Assembly (NCBI GenBank): GCA_039798005.1
Contig: JBDKGV010000023.1
Coordinates: forward strand, 1-22,723
Length of the DNA stretch: 22,723 nt
Origin: JBDKGV01 sp039798005
Lineage (GTDB): Bacteria > Fibrobacterota > Fibrobacteria > UBA5070
Reading direction: 5' to 3'
Shown: positions 7,926 through 13,094 of the stretch, in pieces
Layout: each line of letters starts with the position of its first letter
Numbering within the stretch: the stretch's first letter is position 1
Made by a program: the position numbers and the translations under genes
Notes under the pieces: generated by a model
Seen by the model: only the letters and a program-made list of their open reading frames with translations
What the model was told of the DNA's origin: nothing
Database searches by the model: none

Positions 7926-9437
7926 CTACGGGCCTTCCAAGACTAGATGACAGGAATTGTCAAATTGAAGGATGAACTCAAGCAAGGCGTCCTGCGCCCC
8001 GCTTCCCAAATGCTCCTGAATCGCCCAGGTCGGCACGGCGCGTTCCTGCAGGGCGCCCGCGCCCAGCCACGCCCACAGCCCACGCAACCGGGCGCTTTCC
8101 TCGGGATGCTCCACGCGCTTTTCAAGGAGGCGGCGGGCCAGCTTGCGCGCCTCCAAGGTCGCCAGGCGACGCCCCAGGCCCGAATCGGCCCCCTCCCCGA
8201 TCGATTCCAGGTAGCTTGAGCGCGCCTCGTTCCAGAAGCGCCCGACCGCCGCCACCTCGGGGTGATGCCGACGCAGGTACTCAAGCTCCAGTGCCTTGGG
8301 ACTGGCAGGACATTTTCTGTCAAATTCAAAACCCGCCAAGGCCGCCGAGGCCACGGCATCGGACGGCAGGACGGTGAGACTGGGGCGCGCGATCGCCGTG
8401 CCGATGCGCCAGCCAAGCCGCTCCTGAATGCGCCCAAGGCACGCCACGTACGCGAACTCTCCCGGCCCCAGCACATGCCCGAGCACAGGGAAGGCGCGCT
8501 CGGCGGCGAAGATGCGCGAAGCGGCGTCGTGGCTGAAACTCTCGGGTGAGCCTTGGATCTCCTGGGCAAGGCGTTCGGGATCCTCGGGGGCCTCCAACCG
8601 CGTGCGAACGCCGTCCTCCAGCGAGAACAGGCGGATCCTTCCCGGCAACGACCGAAGGCTCACCGGCAGGCCGGCAGCCTTGGCGGCTTCAATCCCCTGC
8701 GAAAGCGCCAGATCGATGGTCTCGTGATGGCGGGCGAAGACCGCGTAGCTCGAAGCGAAGGAGGCGCGCATCCCCGGCCACGCCGCATCGACGATGGCAA
8801 GGCCCGAATCGGGGAACCAGTGTTCCAGACTGCGGCGAAGCGCCTCGGAAAGGCCCGCACTGCCGCGCTGGATCGAGGCTGCAGGAGTATTCGGCCACAT
8901 CGCCTTCATCGCCTCGGAAAGGCGCTCGCGTTCCCCCGCCGCAAAGGGAAGATCACCGACCAAGTGTCCGTGTTGAGCCGGATCAAAACTGGCCGCAAGC
9001 ATCTCGCCTGAAAGCGGATCCGGCAGGGACGAGACTTCGGGAAGGTCGGAATCGTCCCCGGCGATCCAGAAAAGCGGCACCACTTCACGCCCGATCGCAT
9101 CAGACGCCCGCTTGGCCGCCGCGATCGCCCCGGCCACCTTGAGCCAGATGAAATGAGGGCCGCCACCCAGCACCGGCTGCTGTCCGGTCATGATGACCGG
9201 CGCTCCGGCGCGGATCTTCTCCCAAGCCGTGACCGTCTGCGGTGCCAGCGAGGCGACGATCGACTCCGGAAGGACGGGCACCCTGATCACCCGGGTCTGA
9301 AGCTCGCTCCAGCGCAGGGCGTACGCCAACGGATCCTCGCCGACCCCTCCCGGGAACAGCTCTTTTTTGACAGATTCTGTCAGGGAAACCCAAGGAGCAC
9401 AAGGATGCTCCCGCGTGGCCAGAGTATCAAGAATCAT
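7926..9437 (-). CDS. bshC: Bacillithiol synthase (cysteine-adding enzyme) BshC
   Basis: The product has 503 residues, slightly shorter than the usual ~540. It is assigned to BshC, which attaches cysteine to GlcN-malate. Family landmarks: VIMTGQQPVLGGGPHFIWLKVAGAIAAAKRA (nucleotide-binding-like Rossmann start), VVPLFWIAGDDSDLPEVSSL, VDAAWPGMRASF, AYVACLGRIQERLGW and a C-terminal coiled region. Where many BshC proteins read E-D-H-D after FWxAG, this one reads D-D-S-D, so the His is replaced. The ATG at 9437 is chosen over the open frame upstream because GGAGG lies 8 bases before it and it forms an ATGA overlap with the methyltransferase stop. Three palindrome copies lie in its coding sequence. 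bshA, the first enzyme, is not in the window. Confidence 0.93.
   Translation of the reverse strand: MILDTLATREHPCAPWVSLTESVKKELFPGGVGEDPLAYALRWSELQTRVIRVPVLPESIVASLAPQTVTAWEKIRAGAPVIMTGQQPVLGGGPHFIWLKVAGAIAAAKRASDAIGREVVPLFWIAGDDSDLPEVSSLPDPLSGEMLAASFDPAQHGHLVGDLPFAAGERERLSEAMKAMWPNTPAASIQRGSAGLSEALRRSLEHWFPDSGLAIVDAAWPGMRASFASSYAVFARHHETIDLALSQGIEAAKAAGLPVSLRSLPGRIRLFSLEDGVRTRLEAPEDPERLAQEIQGSPESFSHDAASRIFAAERAFPVLGHVLGPGEFAYVACLGRIQERLGWRIGTAIARPSLTVLPSDAVASAALAGFEFDRKCPASPKALELEYLRRHHPEVAAVGRFWNEARSSYLESIGEGADSGLGRRLATLEARKLARRLLEKRVEHPEESARLRGLWAWLGAGALQERAVPTWAIQEHLGSGAQDALLEFILQFDNSCHLVLEGP
7948..7962. repeat. Palindrome copy TGACAGGAATTGTCA at the end of bshC
   Basis: Perfect arms TGACA and TGTCA flank GGAAT. 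It lies ~25 bases before the bshB1 start, within the last codons of bshC (Phe-Asp-Asn-Ser-Cys-His). The flanking AAATTG is shared in part with the copy at 8308. This is one of the three bshC copies. Confidence 0.5.
8308..8322. repeat. Palindrome copy GGACATTTTCTGTCA inside bshC
   Basis: Arms GGACA and TGTCA flank TTTTC. On the coding strand the region reads TTT GAC AGA AAA TGT CCT (Phe-Asp-Arg-Lys-Cys-Pro), with codons that are rare elsewhere in these genes. This AT-rich patch in GC-rich coding DNA is what drew attention to the motif. Confidence 0.5.
9368..9382. repeat. Palindrome copy TGACAGATTCTGTCA near the start of bshC
   Basis: This is the most symmetrical copy: six-base arms TGACAG and CTGTCA around ATT. 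Fourteen of its bases are identical to the copy in front of dnaJ. It lies within codons ~19-23 of bshC (Leu-Thr-Glu-Ser-Val-Lys) next to a T-run. An operator just inside the gene is possible. Confidence 0.55.
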
Positions 9438-10150
9438 TCCCTTTTCCTCCACAAGAGCGCCTGTCGCGCGGCGCCCTCCACCCAAGGCGTGCCGAAGCTG
9501 TCTCCGAAACAGGCCACCACGTCAAGGCCGTTCCGATGCCCCATCGCTTCCAAGGCATCGCGCTCCCAGAGCCGCACCTTTTCCCAGTGTTCTTCGGTCT
9601 TCACACCATCGACAAGGACATCGATGCGCTTTTGCACCCGTCCTTCCTCGATGAACCGCGTCTGGTGCACCACCCGATGCTCATCCAGGATCGATTCCGT
9701 GAACGGGACCAGGTGCGCCCGCACATGTGCAGGGTCGGGAAGATCGAGAAAGAACCAACCACCGGGTCGGACCAGGCGAGTGAGTTCGGCAAAGAACTGC
9801 TCGTCCTGGGCCGGCGTCTGAAAATAGCCAAAGCCCGTGAAGAAGCTGGCCACCAGACCAAAAGCGCCATCGGCAAAGGGCGCGTGAAAAAGATCGCAAT
9901 GCACCACCGGACCATGGCCCACGGCCGTGGTCAGAAGGTGAGCGGAGAGATCGGCACCGAAGGCATCCTTCCCCATCGCCCTCAGGGCCTGGAGATGGCG
10001 CCCGGCACCGCATCCGGCGTCGAGGACCGGCCCCTCCAAGGCAACGCAGTGCCGGAGAAGGGCCTCGACCTGACGCATCGCCTCGTCGCCGCTGCGATGC
10101 GCGTACAATTCTTCGTATAGAGGGCCAAACCACCCACGGAACCAGTCCAT
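9434..10150 (-). CDS. Class I SAM-dependent methyltransferase coupled to bshC
   Basis: The product has 238 residues from the ATG at 10150; the frame stays open upstream, but that part is the out-of-frame shadow of the previous gene. The N-terminus MDWFRGWFGPLYEELYAHRSG resembles a methyltransferase group common in Bacteroidota (W-F-x-x-W-F, then Y-x-x-L-Y-x-x-R). Motif I is GPVLDAGCGAGRHLQALRAMG, followed by the acidic residue in FGADLS, then LVASFFTGFGYFQT and LVRPGGWFFLDLPDP. It should transfer methyl from S-adenosylmethionine to a small molecule. The stop overlaps the bshC start by 4 bases, so bacillithiol or a precursor is a reasonable substrate guess (compare N-methyl-bacillithiol in green sulfur bacteria). 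The start lacks a strong ribosome binding site, but the preceding gene ends 11 bases upstream. Confidence 0.88.
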   Translation of the reverse strand: MDWFRGWFGPLYEELYAHRSGDEAMRQVEALLRHCVALEGPVLDAGCGAGRHLQALRAMGKDAFGADLSAHLLTTAVGHGPVVHCDLFHAPFADGAFGLVASFFTGFGYFQTPAQDEQFFAELTRLVRPGGWFFLDLPDPAHVRAHLVPFTESILDEHRVVHQTRFIEEGRVQKRIDVLVDGVKTEEHWEKVRLWERDALEAMGHRNGLDVVACFGDSFGTPWVEGAARQALLWRKRE

Positions 10151-10161
10151 GGGAACTGAAT

Positions 10162-10524
10162 CTAGAAGGTTGCGAGGGCGCGGTTGAGGACCGCGACCGC
10201 TTCGAGCGCCTCCGAGGCGCCAAAACCGCGGAACATCACGGCGTCGGGCTTGCGCACGGCGGCCTTGAGACGCATGCCGCGACGGCTGGCGATCAGTCCA
10301 AAGGGACGGCCCTGGAACGCGCGCAGGGTGCCGAAGTAGCGGAACAGGCTCGCGTGGCGCTGCCAGCAACGCTCGTCCACGATGATCGCATCGCCATCGG
10401 GAACGGTCTCGTTCTCGAGGACGCTTTCGCCGGACACGGTGACCACGGCGTGGCCTTGGCCACCCACCGCCTGACGAAGGGTTTCAGCCAGACGCTCATC
10501 TGCAGTCAAAAGTACCAGTTTCAT
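10162..10524 (-). CDS. Degenerate receiver-like protein
   Basis: The 120-residue product has the size and alternating beta/alpha pattern of a stand-alone response-regulator receiver domain: MKLVLLTADERLAETLRQAV (acidic pair D9/E10), DAIIVDE with a possible phospho-acceptor at D50, and GLIAS with the Ser/Thr position at S80. The conserved Lys near the C-terminus (usually in a K-P dipeptide) is not evident (DAVMFRGFG), so phosphorylation is doubtful and a pseudo-receiver is likely. It has no output domain. The ATG at 10524 is preceded by GGAG at 7 bases; starts further upstream look like leader. It is the first gene of the run with the methyltransferase, bshC and bshB1. No partner kinase is nearby. 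Family assignment is by pattern only. Confidence 0.65.
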   Translation of the reverse strand: MKLVLLTADERLAETLRQAVGGQGHAVVTVSGESVLENETVPDGDAIIVDERCWQRHASLFRYFGTLRAFQGRPFGLIASRRGMRLKAAVRKPDAVMFRGFGASEALEAVAVLNRALATF

Positions 10525-10611
10525 CGCATTCTCCATCGGTAACTGAGTCCGCATCGCCCGATGACGCCGATCAGGGCATCTTGTCTGGCAACGCATCATT
10601 CTGTGGCAAGA

Positions 10612-10685
<74 letters not shown>

Positions 10686-10688
10686 CCG

Positions 10689-10716
10689 AAAATCCGTCCC
10701 AAGGCAGCCTCGGGAC
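10689..10716 (-). terminator. Weak intrinsic terminator after nrfA
   Basis: On the minus strand GTCCCGAGG pairs with CCTTGGGAC (one G-T pair) around CTG, and GGATTTTC follows. The stem lies ~50 bases after the nrfA stop and just in front of the tRNA-Arg 5' end. The T-tract is only four bases, so it may be leaky, or it may be part of the tRNA leader. Confidence 0.45.
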
Positions 10717-10768
10717 GAACGAAGACGCAAATCTAGCAACCACATCGAAGCCGTGCAGGCGTTTCCGT

Positions 10769-12262
10769 CTAGCGAGGCAGCTTGTCTTCCCGTTCCTTGG
10801 CCTTGCGCAGCCACTGAGGCAGCACTTTGTTCAGGAATACCTGCTTTTCGGCATGCAGCTTGTCCATCTTCAAGCCGGCCAGTTCCTGAGCCTTGGCCTT
10901 GGTGGAGATGTCCGGATAGGGCACAGCCTCCTTCACACCCAACCGCTGCAGGGTCAGGGCCAGACCGATGCGCGCCTCCTGCCCGAAGTTGATGCCGTGC
11001 CCCAGCATGCGCGCCACCTCGACCGGGGCATGGAAGGCATTGCCGTTGCCGGCCGTGGCGAAGTCCCAACGCCACTGCGCCTTGCGAATGAGCTGGAGGA
11101 TCGGCTTCATGGTCACGCTGTCGGCGCCGCTTTCCCAGGCCTTCTTGGCTTCCAGGTGCGCACGCACCAGCACATCCTCCAACTGGAGGCGGCTCTCCAT
11201 CACCTTGTCCTGCCGCTCCTCGACGTTCTTGCGCAGCTCGTCCGCCGATTCACGATGGCAGACCTGACAGGAATTGGCGATGTTGTTGAGCGGGCTCTGG
11301 ATGTGGTGATCCGAGAACTTCTGTCCCCCTTGGGTGCGGTAGGGCATGTGGCAATCGGCGCAGGAAAGCCCGCGCTGGCCGTGGATGCCCATCTTGAAGA
11401 CCTCGAAGTCGGGATGCTGGGCCTTGAGCATGGGCGCCTTGCTCAGGGCATGGGTCCAGTCGGTGAACTTGATGGAGTCGTAATAGGCTTCCATCTTCTC
11501 CACCGTGAAACCCGAGTCCCACGGGAAGGTCAGGTATTTCTCCGGACCCTTGAAGTAGTACTCCACATGGCACTGGGCACACACGAGCGAACGCATCTCG
11601 TTGTGGGTGGACTTGGTGACGTCCTTGCCTTGGCGCGCAAAGGCCTCGACCAGCGCCGGACGCGAGATGCGCAGCGCCATGGTCTTGGGGTCGTGGCAAT
11701 CCAGGCATCCGATGGAGTTCACGACTTCCGATCCCAAGTCGGACCACTTCTGCTTGTAGAACTCCCCCGGGCCGATCTTGGCCATCATGCGCGGCACGTC
11801 GGGGCTCTTGCAGGTCCAGCAGGTGCCCGGCTGCGGTCCCTTGTCCGTGTCGTTGGGTGCGCCGGTGCGCAGGATCTTGTGAATGTCCTCCACGGCGTAG
11901 GCATGACCTCGGGACTGGCTGTAGTCCTTGGCAAAGGCATAGCCCGCCCACAGCACGACCATGCGCGGATCGCGCTCCAACAGATCGATGGAGCCGTTGC
12001 CCGCATGCTTGCTGCGAAACGAGGTGTCCGCCGTCTGCAGCCACGATTCGTACTCCAGGGGGAAGGCCTTCCCCCACACGTCGTTGCGCGCCTCGTCGGC
12101 GGCGATGTCGGTCTTGGCGGTGTAGGCAAAGCGCCCTTCGGCCTTGCGGGTGGCCACGGAGGAGAGCAACAACCCCACTCCTACACCTACGCCGACGGTT
12201 GCGGCGAAGAGCACGCCACCCAGCCAGGGTCTTGCTTTCAACATTTCTTGCACGGACTTCAT
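10769..12262 (-). CDS. nrfA: Pentahaem nitrite reductase NrfA (ammonia-forming cytochrome c552)
   Basis: The 497-residue product reduces nitrite to ammonia with six electrons in the periplasm. The catalytic haem is bound by CWTCK, the lysine-coordinated CxxCK site diagnostic of classical NrfA; four CxxCH sites follow: CLDCH, CAQCH, CADCH and CQVCH. The QNTR-like active-site region and KFSDHHIQSPLNN are typical. The N-terminus (MKSVQEMLKARPWLGG, then a Gly/Val-rich hydrophobic segment) looks like an uncleaved or signal anchor. The ATG at 12262 is chosen because GGAG precedes it and it overlaps the nrfH stop (ATGA). Together with nrfH it forms the quinol-dependent Nrf complex, and the ccsBA gene upstream supplies the haem lyase. 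Confidence 0.98.
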   Translation of the reverse strand: MKSVQEMLKARPWLGGVLFAATVGVGVGVGLLLSSVATRKAEGRFAYTAKTDIAADEARNDVWGKAFPLEYESWLQTADTSFRSKHAGNGSIDLLERDPRMVVLWAGYAFAKDYSQSRGHAYAVEDIHKILRTGAPNDTDKGPQPGTCWTCKSPDVPRMMAKIGPGEFYKQKWSDLGSEVVNSIGCLDCHDPKTMALRISRPALVEAFARQGKDVTKSTHNEMRSLVCAQCHVEYYFKGPEKYLTFPWDSGFTVEKMEAYYDSIKFTDWTHALSKAPMLKAQHPDFEVFKMGIHGQRGLSCADCHMPYRTQGGQKFSDHHIQSPLNNIANSCQVCHRESADELRKNVEERQDKVMESRLQLEDVLVRAHLEAKKAWESGADSVTMKPILQLIRKAQWRWDFATAGNGNAFHAPVEVARMLGHGINFGQEARIGLALTLQRLGVKEAVPYPDISTKAKAQELAGLKMDKLHAEKQVFLNKVLPQWLRKAKEREDKLPR

Positions 12263-12864
12263 GGTTTGGCTCCGTCTTTGGGTGTCTTGCGCATCCATTC
12301 AGGGATGGTCGGGGTTTCGAGTTGGATCCTGGAATTGGGAACCGATGACAGGCTGTTGACACGGCCGTGCGGCACTTCGCGGTGGCAGTCCCAGCAGAGA
12401 TGGCCTTCGCCGTGACGCGCGGTCTTCTCGGTCACATTCCTGGTGCTCACCTCATCGTTCACAAATCCGTGGCAACGCACGCAGTTTTCCTGGACCACCG
12501 CCTTCGACGGTGCCGTGATGCGAATGACCTGCTCCTCCATCCCCAGCGTGAACAGGGTGGCGTGGCGCATGCCGTCCTTGGCCTTGAAGAAATACTTCGC
12601 GGCAAGCGAGCTGTGCGGCACGTGGCAATCGTTGCAGCTGGCCACCCGGGCGTGCGAGCTGTGCTGCCAAGTGGTGTACTGGGGCATCATGATGTGGCAG
12701 TTGATGCAGGCCTTGGGGTCGTCATACAGGTAGGACCAGGCCCGCGACTGGTGGAAGATCACTCCTCCGGCGCCGATGGTGAGCCCGATCAACACAAGGG
12801 CCGGAACCTGCCAGCGAGGTGGCGGCAGGAGCAGTTGCACCCATCGGCGCAGCCATTTCAGCAT
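12259..12864 (-). CDS. nrfH: Membrane-anchored tetrahaem quinol dehydrogenase NrfH
   Basis: The 201-residue product belongs to the NapC/NrfH family and passes electrons from menaquinol to NrfA. A single N-terminal membrane segment (VPALVLIGLTIGAGGVIFHQS) is followed by four CxxCH sites: CINCHIMMPQY, CNDCHVPH, CVRCH and CWDCHREVPHG. Met residues after the first haem fit the Met-ligated haem 1 of NrfH. AAAGGATGGAAC precedes the ATG at 12864; the open frame upstream to 12957 is unlikely. The ATGA overlap with nrfA implies coupled translation. The length is somewhat above the ~160-180 residues common for NrfH because of a C-terminal tail (about 30 residues after the last haem) without recognisable motif. 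Confidence 0.96.
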   Translation of the reverse strand: MLKWLRRWVQLLLPPPRWQVPALVLIGLTIGAGGVIFHQSRAWSYLYDDPKACINCHIMMPQYTTWQHSSHARVASCNDCHVPHSSLAAKYFFKAKDGMRHATLFTLGMEEQVIRITAPSKAVVQENCVRCHGFVNDEVSTRNVTEKTARHGEGHLCWDCHREVPHGRVNSLSSVPNSRIQLETPTIPEWMRKTPKDGAKP

Positions 12865-13094
12865 GTTCCATCCTTTTTCAAGATCTCCAGCTTTCCATTT
12901 GGAAGGCAAGGCCCGATTGTCGTGCGCAGTTCGGAATTCAGGATACGGAACATCCATTTTCGCATATCTTTATCCTTAATGCTACCTTAACTTAGAACGG
13001 AATTCACACCGCTCCAAATGATATTCTTGCATTGTCAACCGGTGTGCGCCACCCAATGACGTTCATCGACGCACCCACCAAGGCAGACCGACCC
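12865..13094. promoter_or_regulatory. Divergent promoter region between nrfHA and ccsBA
   Basis: This ~230-bp stretch is AT-rich compared with its neighbours (around 12950-13040) and must drive nrfHA leftward and ccsBA rightward. CGGAATTCA occurs twice in the same direction (12932-12940 and 12998-13006), 66 bp apart, and could mark a regulator site. No FNR/CRP-like TTGAT-N4-ATCAA was found. A minus-strand TTGACA at 13033-13038 lacks a -10 at the proper distance. Confidence 0.4.

Noticed and set aside
11265..11279. TGACAGGAATTGGCG in nrfA as a palindrome copy
   Set aside because: The right arm is lost (TGGCG) and the sequence is explained by the conserved Asn-Ser-Cys-Gln haem-site codons.
10853..12415. 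520-codon plus-strand frame opposite nrfA
   Set aside because: NrfA with five haem sites on the other strand is unambiguous; the frame has no recognisable domain.
13033..13038. TTGACA on the minus strand in the nrfH-ccsBA gap as a -35 element
   Set aside because: No -10-like hexamer at 16-18 bp; the nearest AT-rich hexamer (TATCAT) is only 9 bp away.
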